64,000 nt of DNA from Fibrobacter sp. UWB13 (lineage in GTDB: Bacteria > Fibrobacterota > Fibrobacteria > Fibrobacterales > Fibrobacteraceae). Below, piece by piece: positions 8,072-16,591 of this stretch. The notes under the pieces were generated by a model. It made no database searches and was not told the origin of the DNA. It saw only the letters and a list, made by a program, of their open reading frames with translations. The stretch spans positions 930,001-994,000 of the forward strand of contig NZ_FXAX01000001.1 in NCBI RefSeq assembly GCF_900177805.1, given 5' to 3'. A program made the translations under genes and the position numbers. Each line of letters starts with the position of its first letter. The stretch's first letter is position 1.

Positions 8072-9124
8072 ATGAACTTCAAAAAAATGACAAGCGCACT
8101 TTTGGTTGCGGGCATGTGTTCTGCAGCCTTTGCAGCCGATGGCGAATTCAATCTCAGGGGTAATGTCCAGACTCAGGCAACCAAGATGATTGCCGACCAC
8201 GACAACAACCTGAGCTCTTTCTGGATCCGCGCCAACATTGGCGGTCTCTACAAGAGCGAAAACTTTGATGCACAAGTGATGCTTCGCATTTTCGCCCCGC
8301 AGTTCGGCAACAAAATTAAGGACGGCGATGGCAAGACCACTAGCTACGACAAGATTCTCGCAGACCTCTACTGGGCTAACTACAAGTGGAATTTTGACAC
8401 CTACAAACTCAACCTCAAAATCGGTCACTGGAAGACGGACTGGTCTCAGTCTACCCACTTCGGTACTTACATCGATAAGGACCTCACTGCCCGCGGCCTC
8501 TGGATGCGCGATTACAGCCACAATGCCGCTGAACTCGGCTGGCAGACCGGTTACTCGAACTTCACCGCCATGGTCGCCACAAGAGACAACAAGTTCAATA
8601 CGGGTTATATCCGCCTTGAAGAAGATCTCAAGTTCGATTTCCCGCTCGAAGCAAAACTCGCCTATCGCGTGAACGCTATTGACCCATTCCAAAATACAGC
8701 AGCCCTCACCCACCGCATTGCAACCTACTTGAGCTACAAGCCGCTCGATTTCTTGCGCGTTTATGGTGAATACGGCTATATCGTCACGCAGGAAGATGCC
8801 GTCAAGACGACAGCTCCCAACTACGTTGCTCCGGAATACAAGTACATGAAACCGGGTGACGCTTACCATCCGTTCTACATCGGTGCTGAATACACTCCGA
8901 AGAAAGATTGCTTCATGAACACTCTCATGAGCAGCCTCTACGTTGAATGGGAACACATCAATGACCGCGACGTTCTCTCTAACAACAAGGACGTCGATAA
9001 CTGGGCATGGACGGTGGCATGGGCAAAGAAGATTGCCAATTCCAAGCTCCAGTTCAGCGTATACAGCGGCAACGAAATCAGCGACGTTGGATTTGCATTC
9101 CGCTTGACCAGCACGATCAAGTAA
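8072..9124 (+). CDS. Porin-like outer-membrane beta-barrel protein
   Basis: 350 residues; GGAG precedes the ATG at 8072 by five bases. Signal peptide MNFKKMTSALLVAGMCSAAFA with a likely cut before ADGEF. The rest alternates short amphipathic strands rich in Tyr, Trp and Phe (for example LADLYWANYKWNF, LSYKPLDFLRVYGEYGYIV), typical of a 14- to 16-strand barrel. Substrate unknown. It is monocistronic: its own terminator follows at 9187, and the upstream 123 bases are shared with the divergent OmpA-like gene. Confidence 0.75.
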   Translation: MNFKKMTSALLVAGMCSAAFAADGEFNLRGNVQTQATKMIADHDNNLSSFWIRANIGGLYKSENFDAQVMLRIFAPQFGNKIKDGDGKTTSYDKILADLYWANYKWNFDTYKLNLKIGHWKTDWSQSTHFGTYIDKDLTARGLWMRDYSHNAAELGWQTGYSNFTAMVATRDNKFNTGYIRLEEDLKFDFPLEAKLAYRVNAIDPFQNTAALTHRIATYLSYKPLDFLRVYGEYGYIVTQEDAVKTTAPNYVAPEYKYMKPGDAYHPFYIGAEYTPKKDCFMNTLMSSLYVEWEHINDRDVLSNNKDVDNWAWTVAWAKKIANSKLQFSVYSGNEISDVGFAFRLTSTIK

Positions 9125-9186
9125 TAAACGCCAAAACGCGCGGGCATATTAACTAAACTGCGCAACGCTCGCTTAAAGCGTTTGAA

Positions 9187-9216
9187 AAGCCTGGGTAAAA
9201 CACCCAGGCTTTTTTA
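9187..9216 (+). terminator. Rho-independent terminator after the porin gene
   Basis: AAGCCTGGGT (9187-9196), loop of five, ACCCAGGCTT (9202-9211), followed by a T run. Confidence 0.88.
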
Positions 9217-9356
9217 GTTTTACAGAATCCTTCGCAGTAGCGCGCAAAACGAGTGTTGCGACGGGCTGCTTGCAGACCGGCATAACCGAGTGAAGCCGCT
9301 GACGCCGTAGGCGTCAACTCCGAGCTGGGGCCCCGCCCGCAAGACTTTCATATTAC
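9217..9356. other. GC-rich structured intergenic segment between two terminators
   Basis: No open frame. The segment contains the perfect hairpin TGACGCC-GTA-GGCGTCA (9300-9316) and several GC-rich complementary runs (CGGGCTG, GGGGCCCCGCCCG). It is bounded by a terminator on the left (9187-9216) and another on the right (9357-9391), so it could be a small RNA of about 150 nt or a dispersed repeat. No promoter was found. Confidence 0.3.
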
Positions 9357-9391
9357 AAAAAAAGCCTAACCTTTTCGGTTAGACTTTTTTA
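9357..9391. terminator. Rho-independent terminator
   Basis: Stem AGCCTAACC (9363-9371) with GGTTAGACT (9377-9385), flanked by A and T runs on either side, so it could work in both directions. One mismatch in the stem. Confidence 0.7.
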
Positions 9392-9411
9392 TACCCTGTG
9401 TCGCGGAAAGT

Positions 9412-9443
9412 AAAAACGACCAGCCTTTCGGTTGGTCGTTTTT
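9412..9443 (-). terminator. Terminator of tRNA-Glu
   Basis: AAAAACGACCAGCC (9412-9425) pairs with GGTTGGTCGTTTTT (9430-9443). Read on the minus strand it follows the tRNA directly and ends in a T run. Confidence 0.85.
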
Positions 9444-9444
9444 A

Positions 9445-9517
9445 TACCCCCAAGCGGACTCGAACCGCTGTTGCGGGAATGAGAATCCCGAGTCCTGGGC
9501 CACTAGACGATGGGGGC
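9445..9517 (-). tRNA. tRNA-Glu (anticodon CTC)
   Basis: Minus-strand cloverleaf: acceptor GCCCCCA/TGGGGGT (first pair G-U), D arm with CTAGTGG, anticodon stem CGGGA/TCCCG around the loop TTCTCAT, T arm GCGG-TTCGAGT-CCGC. The anticodon CTC reads GAG. CCA is not encoded. Promoter and terminator are both adjacent. Confidence 0.93.
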
Positions 9518-9528
9518 GAGTGCGGCAC

Positions 9529-9557
9529 ATTATAGCAATTTAAACTTTATCCGTCAA
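9529..9557 (-). promoter_or_regulatory. Promoter of tRNA-Glu
   Basis: Minus strand: TTGACG (9557-9552), 17-base spacer, TATAAT (9534-9529), about 11 bases before the tRNA 5' end. Confidence 0.88.
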
Positions 9558-9615
9558 CCAATAATTGAGTTTATTTGCTGAGGGTTGCTCTGCCGCATTT
9601 ACTAGAATTCGTCCG

Positions 9616-9703
9616 TAGTTATTAGAAGTTAGTCATTAGTGATTGATTTTAGAAATCATCTCTAATGACTACTGACCAATAACCATTAACTAAAGACTAG
9701 TCT
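9616..9703. repeat. Heptad-phase repeat array and hairpin at ppiD 3' end
   Basis: Degenerate 7-base units (ACTAGTC, TTTAGTT, AATGGTT, ATTGGTC, AGTAGTC on the minus strand). The array turns back on itself: AGTCATTAG (9631-9639) pairs with CTAATGACT (9662-9670), with further pairing inside. The TAG stop codon of ppiD (9697-9699) is part of the first heptad. Confidence 0.7.
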
Positions 9704-11628
9704 CTATAGAAGAGATCGAGGTTGCTCTGGACCGGCGTAGAAGCTTCGAGAGTCGTCACGTAGTCGTTGAAAGCAGTCATCACACCAAAGCGGTAGGAGT
9801 TGTCTACATCCTGCTTGATGGCGTCTTCGACTTCTTCGAGCTTCGGAGTCTTCTTGGAAACAACCTTGAGCATCACGGCACCGTTTTCAGCGACAACCGG
9901 AGCAGTCCATTCGCCAACCGTAGCCTTGCCAACAACCTTTGCGATCTGGGCATTGCCGTAGCCAAAGCCCGGAACAAAGCCATCGACAGAGGAATTCTTG
10001 GTTTCAAGTTCAACCTTTTCAATCTTGGTAGCAGTATCAGCCGGATTCCAAGCCTTGACCTGAGCAGCAACAGAGTTCAAGTAGATTTCGGCAGCCTTGC
10101 CAGCCTTCTGCTTGAGGAGAGTTTCCTTGATATCGCTGTAGTAGAGCGGGAGGCTACGTTCGCCAGCCTTGAAGGAACCAATCTTCTTGGCAATGACAAC
10201 CCACTTGTTGTTTCTGAGCACGCCAGAGATTTCGCTTTCTTCTTTCGGGAGGTTTTCGTTCGGCCATGCGAAAGAAGCGAGACCCTTGAGGTAACCAAAG
10301 GCTGCCATGTTGCCATCACGAGAAACCCATTCAGAAGTCTTGACTTCGAGACCGCGAGCCTGAGCTTCAGTCAGCAAGTCTGAGCCAGCATCAACATCCT
10401 TCTTGATGTTGGTGAGAATCTTTTCGAGGCTATCAATAGTGTTAGAAGAAGCCGTCACGGTGAGGAGGATGTGGCCAACCTTGACCTTTTCAACTTCACC
10501 CTTAGCGTTCTTCACATTGCCGTAAGACTTGATGATGTGGTAACCGAACTGAGAGCGGACCGGTTCAGAAATCTTGCCAGAGTCAAGAGCAAAAGCAACT
10601 TCTTCGAACGGCTTCACATAAGTGCCACGACCAACGAAATCATCGCTCAAGATACCGCCCTTTTCAGCACTGCCCGGATCTTCAGAAGAAACGCGAGCCA
10701 TGTCTTCGAAGGTCGTCGTAGAAGAGGAGTCGGTGAGCTGGTAGTAAAGCGTCATAGCGTATTCGCGGATGCTAGCGTCATCACCGGCGGTAGCTTCGAC
10801 CGGGATAGAAACATACTGGAACTGAGCAGCATCACTCTTAACAAAGAAGCTGTCGAGATGAGCGTTGAAGTAGCCAGCGACCATCACGCTATCCACGGAG
10901 TTGCTATCCACAACAAATGCAGAATTCGGGGCGACCGCCACCTGCAGTTCGTAATCCGTCATGCGGCGTTCGACACTCCACTTGGCTTCAAGAGAAGTCG
11001 GATGGACAGAAGCACCAACCAAGGTCTGGAGCTGACGAGCCGGAATGGTGTTGTTCTTCATTTCGTCTTCGAGCATGAGCATGGAGCTCCAGCGGTATGC
11101 AGCCGGAGTTTCAATCCAAGCATCGTAATCAGCCTTGTTGAAAGTCGTGTCCGTGAGGAACTTCGGCAAAGAGCTGAGGTATGCCTGAGAACGCTGGATC
11201 AAGTCATCCTGAGAAGTAGCCTGCTGCTGGATGGCATAGAGGCGAGCCTGAGCTTCCTGGACCAAGCGGGCACGAACGGCGTCGGAATTGCGCTTGAATT
11301 CGTTCTTGAGTTCGGCAACCGAGGCACTCAGTTCGGCCTTTTCGTACTGTTCGGCAAAAAGAGCCTGACGAACGAAGCTGGAGAACACCTGAGCGCGGAG
11401 CTGAGAGTACTGTTCGTCGTCCAAGTGCTGGTTCTGGTACTGATTCTGCACGATCATCTTCACGCGAGAATCAAAATCCGTATAAGAAATCTTGGTATCA
11501 TTGACAACGCCGATAGGATAGCTGCGGCCCTGGTCCGGAACACGGTCCATGGCGAGGAGACCGACGGCGATACCGGCGGCAAAGATCACAATTACCCACT
11601 TGGCTTTTTCATTAATCCACGTTAACAT
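9697..11628 (-). CDS. ppiD: PpiD/SurA-type peptidyl-prolyl isomerase
   Basis: 643 residues. The ATG at 11628 follows GGAG; the longer frame is not needed. One N-terminal membrane anchor (KWVIVIFAAGIAVGLLAMD, about residues 8-26) places the body in the periplasm. A SurA-like N-terminal chaperone domain with long helices covers about 45-250. The parvulin domain lies around 310-410: SSEDPGSAEKGGILSDDF, PFEEVAFALDSGKISEPV and FGYHIIKSYG are its conserved strands. A second, shorter domain follows. PpiD assists folding of proteins leaving the Sec translocon, fitting a genome full of outer-membrane proteins. The gene is isolated between tRNA-Glu and the divergent nadB. Confidence 0.88.
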   Translation of the reverse strand: MLTWINEKAKWVIVIFAAGIAVGLLAMDRVPDQGRSYPIGVVNDTKISYTDFDSRVKMIVQNQYQNQHLDDEQYSQLRAQVFSSFVRQALFAEQYEKAELSASVAELKNEFKRNSDAVRARLVQEAQARLYAIQQQATSQDDLIQRSQAYLSSLPKFLTDTTFNKADYDAWIETPAAYRWSSMLMLEDEMKNNTIPARQLQTLVGASVHPTSLEAKWSVERRMTDYELQVAVAPNSAFVVDSNSVDSVMVAGYFNAHLDSFFVKSDAAQFQYVSIPVEATAGDDASIREYAMTLYYQLTDSSSTTTFEDMARVSSEDPGSAEKGGILSDDFVGRGTYVKPFEEVAFALDSGKISEPVRSQFGYHIIKSYGNVKNAKGEVEKVKVGHILLTVTASSNTIDSLEKILTNIKKDVDAGSDLLTEAQARGLEVKTSEWVSRDGNMAAFGYLKGLASFAWPNENLPKEESEISGVLRNNKWVVIAKKIGSFKAGERSLPLYYSDIKETLLKQKAGKAAEIYLNSVAAQVKAWNPADTATKIEKVELETKNSSVDGFVPGFGYGNAQIAKVVGKATVGEWTAPVVAENGAVMLKVVSKKTPKLEEVEDAIKQDVDNSYRFGVMTAFNDYVTTLEASTPVQSNLDLFYRD

Positions 11629-11784
11629 AGAGACAACTCCATTAAAATTTTGTCGCTCGAAAAATAGCAAAAAAAAATGTTTGCATTTTATTTTATTGAT
11701 ATTGCAAGCCAAATATAATGCCGAAAAGCCCTATTTTTTCTATTTATTGGACATAAAAATACATCAATTCCTTTGGAGTATCTC

Positions 11785-13365
11785 ATGTACGATATTTTGG
11801 TTCTGGGTGCCGGCATTTCTGGATTGAGCGCCGCCCTCCACGCGGCAGAAAAAGGGTTCCACGTTGTCATTTTAACCAAAGGTGCAAAGCCGGACGGCTC
11901 ATCGAACTACGCTCAAGGCGGTATCTGCTCTGTCACCGAAAAAACAGACAAATTTGAATTCCATGTGGCAGACACCCTCGAAGCAGGTGCAGGTCTTTGC
12001 AAAAAGGACTCCGTGAAAATTCTCGTGAAGAACGGTCCCACGACTATCAAGCAACTCGTGAAGTGGGGTGTCCAGTTCACACCGTCCCCCGAGGACAAAA
12101 CGCAGTTTGACCTCCACCTCGAAGGCGGACACAGCCACCACCGCATTTTGCACGCCGCAGACCTCACCGGTAAAGAGATCATGCGCGCCCTCCTCTGCGA
12201 ACTTCACAAGCAAAAGAACATCGACTACCTTGAAAACTGCTACATCAAGGACTTGATTTGCGAAGGCGAAGGCAAGGACAAACGCTGCGTCGGTGCAAAG
12301 ATTATCCACCAGAAGTCCGGCGAAGTCGAAAGCATCTACGCCAAGGCAACCATCCTTTCGACAGGTGGTGCAGGCCGTATTTGGCAGTACACCGTCTGCC
12401 CGCCCGATAGCTGTGGCGACGGCATGGCAATTGCAGCCCGTGCAGGCGCAGCTCTCCAGGACATCGAGTTCATGCAGTTCCACCCGACTAGCTTGTACGC
12501 ACCGAAGTTCAAGAAGCCGTTCCTCATTTCCGAAGCGGTGCGCGGTTTCGGCGGTATCCTCAAGAACGACAAGGGCGAAGAATTCATGAACCAGGTGCAC
12601 CCACTGCACTCCCTCGCCCCGCGTGATATTGTCGCTCGCGCAATCCACAGCGAAATGCAGCGTCTCGGCAAGGACCACATGTTTATCGACCTCTCTGGCC
12701 GTACCCCGAAGGACATCAAGAGCCACTTCCCGCACATTTATTCTAAGTGCATGGATGCTGGCATTGACATCACGAAGGAATGGATCCCGGTCGTTCCGGC
12801 AGCCCACTACATGTGTGGTGGTGTTCTCGTCGATACTTGGTCCCGCACCGAAATCAAGGGACTCTATGCTTGCGGCGAAGTTGCTGCAACAGGCGTTCAC
12901 GGAGCAAACCGTCTTGCCTCGAACTCGCTTTTGGAAAGCGTAGTGTTTGCCATCCGCGCTGTCGATGATATCGAAAAGAGCGGCATCACTAAGGATAAAT
13001 TCACCGCACCCAAGTCCAAGAAAGAAACGGTCAGCTTCGCAAAAGCCGCCTACTGGCGCAAGCGCAAGAAGATGCTCCAGGACATGATGTGGACGCACTG
13101 CGGCATTGTCCGTACCGTCGCAGGACTCAACCAAGGTCTCAAGGTTATCGAAAGCCTCGAAGCCGACGTTGCAGCCGCTATCAAGAACAAAGAAACTGAA
13201 AACTTGCACTTCCTGGAATTCCTGAACGCCCTTCAGGTTTCCAAGATGATTCTCATCGCCGCCCTCCGTCGCAAGGAATCTCGCGGGCTTCACTACATCC
13301 TCGATTACCCAAATCAGGATCCGAAGACGAAGCACCAGAGCATTTACTTGAGCGACAAGAAATAA
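11785..13365 (+). CDS. nadB: L-aspartate oxidase
   Basis: 526 residues, normal length. GGAG lies six bases before the ATG at 11785. FAD-binding GAGISGLSAAL at the N-terminus, SNYAQGGI (about 38-45), the active-site segment GGHSHHRILHA, then AARAGAALQDIEFMQFHPTS and the C-terminal GANRLASNSLLE, all diagnostic of NadB rather than succinate dehydrogenase. It oxidises L-aspartate to iminoaspartate, the first step of de novo NAD synthesis in the cytoplasm. nadA and nadC are not in this window. A Ser/Thr kinase gene follows after 22 bases, apparently in one operon. Confidence 0.95.
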   Translation: MYDILVLGAGISGLSAALHAAEKGFHVVILTKGAKPDGSSNYAQGGICSVTEKTDKFEFHVADTLEAGAGLCKKDSVKILVKNGPTTIKQLVKWGVQFTPSPEDKTQFDLHLEGGHSHHRILHAADLTGKEIMRALLCELHKQKNIDYLENCYIKDLICEGEGKDKRCVGAKIIHQKSGEVESIYAKATILSTGGAGRIWQYTVCPPDSCGDGMAIAARAGAALQDIEFMQFHPTSLYAPKFKKPFLISEAVRGFGGILKNDKGEEFMNQVHPLHSLAPRDIVARAIHSEMQRLGKDHMFIDLSGRTPKDIKSHFPHIYSKCMDAGIDITKEWIPVVPAAHYMCGGVLVDTWSRTEIKGLYACGEVAATGVHGANRLASNSLLESVVFAIRAVDDIEKSGITKDKFTAPKSKKETVSFAKAAYWRKRKKMLQDMMWTHCGIVRTVAGLNQGLKVIESLEADVAAAIKNKETENLHFLEFLNALQVSKMILIAALRRKESRGLHYILDYPNQDPKTKHQSIYLSDKK

Positions 13366-13387
13366 ATCATTTTCTATATAGGGCAGC

Positions 13388-14437
13388 ATGGAAGAGGTCA
13401 AGGCAACACAGTCTCGAAAGAAAGTCAAGGATCAACTCCCGTCTAAAATTGGCGGATACAAACCAATACAAGCTCTCAATAGCGGAGCCATGGGTAGCCT
13501 GTGGCTCTGTAGAGACCCGTCCCTTGACCGACTTGTCGTCGCCAAAAGGCTCAATACAAACTTGAACCAGCAGGACATCTACATCAAGAGATTCCTGCAA
13601 GAAGGGAGCATCCTCGCCCACCTGAACCACCCGAGCATCATCCAGCCGTATGCCCTCTGGAAAGACAGCGACGGCAACTACACGATGTCGATGGAGTACG
13701 TACAAGGTTCAAGCCTCAAGGACTTGCTCCTCAGGAACAAGCGACCGCCCGTCTGGGTTGTCGAGACCATTTTGTACGAACTCTTGAGCGCCTTGAGCCA
13801 TGCCCACCGCAACAGCGTGACCCACCGCGACTTGAAGCCCGCCAACATGATGATTGACAAGGACGGACGAGTGCGCCTCCTCGACTTTGGCATTGCGCAC
13901 ACCGAAACCCCGCTCGAAATCGGCAAGGAACTTACGCAGACCGGTTGCATCATCGGGACCGCCGCCTACATGAGCCCAGAACAAATCATGGGGCAAAAGG
14001 TCAACTACGCAAGCGACCTCTTTAGCATCGGCATCATCGCAAGCGAAATGCTCATCGGCGAGAATCTTTTCCGCGGCAAGGACTTCGAGGAGACCCGCGA
14101 AAACATTCTCAAGATGAAGTTCAAGCTGGAAGTTTTCCCAAACGATGTTCCAAAACCGCTCCGCAAGTTCGTGTTGAAACTGCTCAACAAACGCGCCAGC
14201 AAGCGCCCCTCTTCAGCATGCGACGCCGCCAACGAACTCGCCGACCTCATGAGAGAATACCCGCGCGATATGACCCCCTACATCGCCGAATGGGCCGATA
14301 CCGTAAACGAAGACCAACCGATCGATTCCGTGATATCTCCGAAGCCGCAAAAAACTACATTTAAGTATGGAATAGGATTTATACTAGGAGTGATAGTTAC
14401 AGCCATCGCATTCATCGGTGTGCAGTTAGCTATCTAG
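13388..14437 (+). CDS. Hanks-type serine/threonine protein kinase with C-terminal membrane anchor
   Basis: 349 residues. Kinase domain about 20-285: glycine loop NSGAMGSLW, catalytic lysine in VVAKRL, HRDLKPANMM with the catalytic Asp, LLDFGIAH (DFG), activation segment GTAAYMSPEQ and a conserved arginine helix KRPSSACD. All catalytic residues are present. After a short acidic linker one membrane segment (YGIGFILGVIVTAIAFIGV) ends the protein with almost nothing outside, so it is a cytoplasmic kinase tethered at its C-terminus, without the PASTA sensor of PknB. The start has only a weak AGGG; TATATA lies seven bases before the ATG, which may indicate an extra promoter. Sits between nadB and cvpA, both same strand. 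Confidence 0.9.
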   Translation: MEEVKATQSRKKVKDQLPSKIGGYKPIQALNSGAMGSLWLCRDPSLDRLVVAKRLNTNLNQQDIYIKRFLQEGSILAHLNHPSIIQPYALWKDSDGNYTMSMEYVQGSSLKDLLLRNKRPPVWVVETILYELLSALSHAHRNSVTHRDLKPANMMIDKDGRVRLLDFGIAHTETPLEIGKELTQTGCIIGTAAYMSPEQIMGQKVNYASDLFSIGIIASEMLIGENLFRGKDFEETRENILKMKFKLEVFPNDVPKPLRKFVLKLLNKRASKRPSSACDAANELADLMREYPRDMTPYIAEWADTVNEDQPIDSVISPKPQKTTFKYGIGFILGVIVTAIAFIGVQLAI

Positions 14438-14459
14438 AGGTTTTTAGAGGATTTGTCCA

Positions 14460-15194
14460 ATGAATTGGATAGATATTACATGCGCAGCTTGCATACTCGT
14501 GTTCGGCATTCTCGGATTGTGGCGCGGGCTCTTAAGCAGTGTGTTTAAGCTGTGCGGTTGGGTAGCCGCTATCTTTGGTGCATATTTTGCACAAGGTTTA
14601 CTTGGGGATTTTTTTATACGTAATTTCGCCTTTGGCGACTTTGCGGCACGCCTCATCTGTACCTGCATCGGCTTTTTAGTGCCGTTCCTTCTGTTCTCGC
14701 TCATCGGACACATCGTTGGCGATTCTATCAAGGACACGATCGTCGGTAAAACGAACCGCATTTTGGGTATGTTGTTCGGACTCATCAAGGCAGCCCTTAT
14801 TTGCTTTGTCCTCCTGACCATTCTGCATTTGCTCCCCGTCGAAGGCAATCTCAAAGCCACCAGAAACGACGCCATCGCTTACAATGTCTATAAATCGACG
14901 CTTGAAACCATGGGCTATTCTTCAGACGAAGTCAATCTCCGCAAGATGGCAAAGGAAAAAGCAAGCGAACTTACTAAGTCGATTACAGACAAAACTATCA
15001 ACAAGGCAAAAGATACGGCAGAAGAAGCCGCAGACAGCGCAAAGACTGCCGTCAAGAATGCAGCCGACAGCGTAGCAAATAAAGTTAGCGAAACAGCCGA
15101 AAAAGCAAAAGACGCCGCCATCGCCGCTAAGGATGCCGCAGTAAAAACGTTTGAAAACGGAAAGAGTTCGTCTTCAAACGCTGCTAAAAAATAA
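14460..15194 (+). CDS. CvpA-family membrane protein with LEA-like Ala/Lys tail
   Basis: 244 residues; AGAGGA precedes the ATG. The first 130 residues hold four hydrophobic segments and the CvpA pattern (MNWIDITCAACILVFGILGLWRG in outline, then GRTNRILG-like KTNRILGMLFG). CvpA is linked to colicin V export and envelope stress. From about residue 160 the protein becomes a long charged helix rich in Ala and Lys with an 11-residue rhythm (TAEEAADSAKT, TAEKAKDAAIA), resembling group 3 LEA or histone H1 tails. The tail is on the side after the last membrane segment, presumably cytoplasmic. Third gene of the nadB-kinase-cvpA run; its stop is three bases from the stop of the converging amidohydrolase. 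Confidence 0.8.
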   Translation: MNWIDITCAACILVFGILGLWRGLLSSVFKLCGWVAAIFGAYFAQGLLGDFFIRNFAFGDFAARLICTCIGFLVPFLLFSLIGHIVGDSIKDTIVGKTNRILGMLFGLIKAALICFVLLTILHLLPVEGNLKATRNDAIAYNVYKSTLETMGYSSDEVNLRKMAKEKASELTKSITDKTINKAKDTAEEAADSAKTAVKNAADSVANKVSETAEKAKDAAIAAKDAAVKTFENGKSSSSNAAKK

Positions 15195-15197
15195 TCG

Positions 15198-16454
15198 TTA
15201 TTTAGAAGCGAGACGCGCAGCGCATTCGCGAGCATCGCGGAGGATTTCTTCTTCCCCATCGACATGGCGACCGCGCATCACGAACTTGCCGTTGCACATC
15301 ACAGAATCAATTGCACTTGAATTTGCAGAATAGACCCAGTTGCTATAGATATTGTAGCATGGCACCATACGCTCGTTGTTCAAGTCAATCAGCAAGCAAT
15401 CTGCGAGATAGCCTTCTGCAATGCGGCCGGCATTGATTCCAAAGAACTGCGCAACATTGCATGTAGCCATCTTGAGAGCATCTTCTGCCGGGAGCGTTTC
15501 TGCGGTTCCGAGATACTTCGCCAAAAGCGCAATCGTCTTCATTTCTTCTTGCATGTCGAGATTATTATTCGACGAATCGCCATCCGTGCCAAGACCAAGC
15601 TTCATGCCGTCCTTAATCATTTCGGCAACCTGCGGAATGCCGCTGTTCAGCTTCATGTTGGAGCACGGGTTCAGAATTGCGGTTGCACCCGATTCCGCAA
15701 AAATCTTGCGGTCAGACGCCGTGAAATGCGTGCAGTGCGCAGCCGAGAAATTCGAATTCAAACCGCCCAAACGTTTCCAGAATTCCACAGGCGTACAGCC
15801 GAACTGTTCCATACAATTCTTAATTTCGGTCATCGTTTCGGACAAATGCGTGTGAATCTTGTAATTCTCGGCATGAGCAAGTTCAATGAGTTCTGCAGTT
15901 TTCTCCTCGCCCACCGTGTAAATTGCATGCGGCATTACCACGAGCTGCACACGTTCCGATTCGCCCGTGTGATTCTTCAAGAAATCGACATTCGCCGCCC
16001 AAGCTTCTGGCGACATCAGCGGTTCCGCAAACGTAACGCCAATTGCCGCACGGATTCCCATCTCTTCGACAACGCGCATCGTCTGTTCACGATGCCAATA
16101 CATGTCCGTAAAAAATACCGTTCCCGACTTGATCATTTCGAGAACTGCAAGGCGGCTCCCAACAGCGATATCGTCAAGCGTGAGTTTCGCTTCTGTCGGC
16201 CAAATGTATTCGTTGAGCCATTTGCCAAGTTCCATGTCATCAGCAAAACCGCGCAACAGCGACATTGATGCATGCGTATGGCCGTTATAGAAAGCAGGCA
16301 TAATCGCGAAATGCGAACAATCAACGATTTCAGCGCCTTCGTAATCAGCAGGTTCCAGCGGACGCGTGACCTTTTCAAAGAGATTACCGACGATCAAGAT
16401 GTCGCGCTTGGCGCCATCAAAAAACACATTTTTTAGAACAATCTTTTTGTCCAT
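15198..16454 (-). CDS. Amidohydrolase, likely 5-methylthioadenosine/S-adenosylhomocysteine deaminase
   Basis: 418 residues. Metal-dependent amidohydrolase of the ATZ/TRZ group: zinc motif NGHTHASM with His59 and His61, THLSETMTEI for the third ligand region, and LGTDGDSSNNNLDM, close to the GTDG-(A/C)-SNN-LDM of MTA/SAH deaminases. It would deaminate methylthioadenosine or S-adenosylhomocysteine to the inosyl compounds in the cytoplasm, recycling methylation by-products. Guanine or other aminohydrolase activity is possible. Start: ATG at 16454 after AGGGGA. Downstream it meets cvpA tail to tail with no visible terminator. Upstream lies the repeat region with the MurC-like fragment. Confidence 0.82.
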   Translation of the reverse strand: MDKKIVLKNVFFDGAKRDILIVGNLFEKVTRPLEPADYEGAEIVDCSHFAIMPAFYNGHTHASMSLLRGFADDMELGKWLNEYIWPTEAKLTLDDIAVGSRLAVLEMIKSGTVFFTDMYWHREQTMRVVEEMGIRAAIGVTFAEPLMSPEAWAANVDFLKNHTGESERVQLVVMPHAIYTVGEEKTAELIELAHAENYKIHTHLSETMTEIKNCMEQFGCTPVEFWKRLGGLNSNFSAAHCTHFTASDRKIFAESGATAILNPCSNMKLNSGIPQVAEMIKDGMKLGLGTDGDSSNNNLDMQEEMKTIALLAKYLGTAETLPAEDALKMATCNVAQFFGINAGRIAEGYLADCLLIDLNNERMVPCYNIYSNWVYSANSSAIDSVMCNGKFVMRGRHVDGEEEILRDARECAARLASK

Positions 16455-16479
16455 TGCAATTTTCCCCTATTTTCGACAA

Positions 16480-16516
16480 GACCGCGCAATCCTAACACGA
16501 CCGCACGATCCTGATG
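16480..16516. repeat. Degenerate arms of the hairpin element
   Basis: GACCGCGCAATCC and GACCGCACGATCC lie back to back here. Both resemble the GACCGCAC arm of the element at 16592-16683 and 44282-44479, and GCGCA (16484) can pair with TGCGC. They look like worn remnants of the same element on the outer side of the duplicated gene end. Confidence 0.4.
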
Positions 16517-16586
16517 CGCTTAACGATTTTCCAAAAGTTGCTTTACCGAGCGAGCGAACTCTTGCAAGCTCGGATCTCTCGCGCCC
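16510..16586 (-). pseudogene. Displaced duplicate of the 3' end of the MurC-like gene
   Basis: Minus strand encodes GARDPSLQEFARSVKQLLEN-R then TAA, matching the end of the MurC-like gene (GARDPSLKEYACYVKQLLED-R, TAA) at 17 of 22 residues. The DNA copies 16510-16586 and 16684-16762 match at roughly three quarters of positions with one 2-base gap, including the bases after the stop (GCGCA-TCAGG). Most changed codons differ only at the third base (CCT/CCG, TTA/TTG, GAA/GAG, GTC/GTA, AAA/AAG, CGA/CGT), so the fragment seems to come from a gene that was under protein-level selection. It is separated from the intact gene by the hairpin element. Confidence 0.8.
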
Positions 16587-16591
16587 TGATA

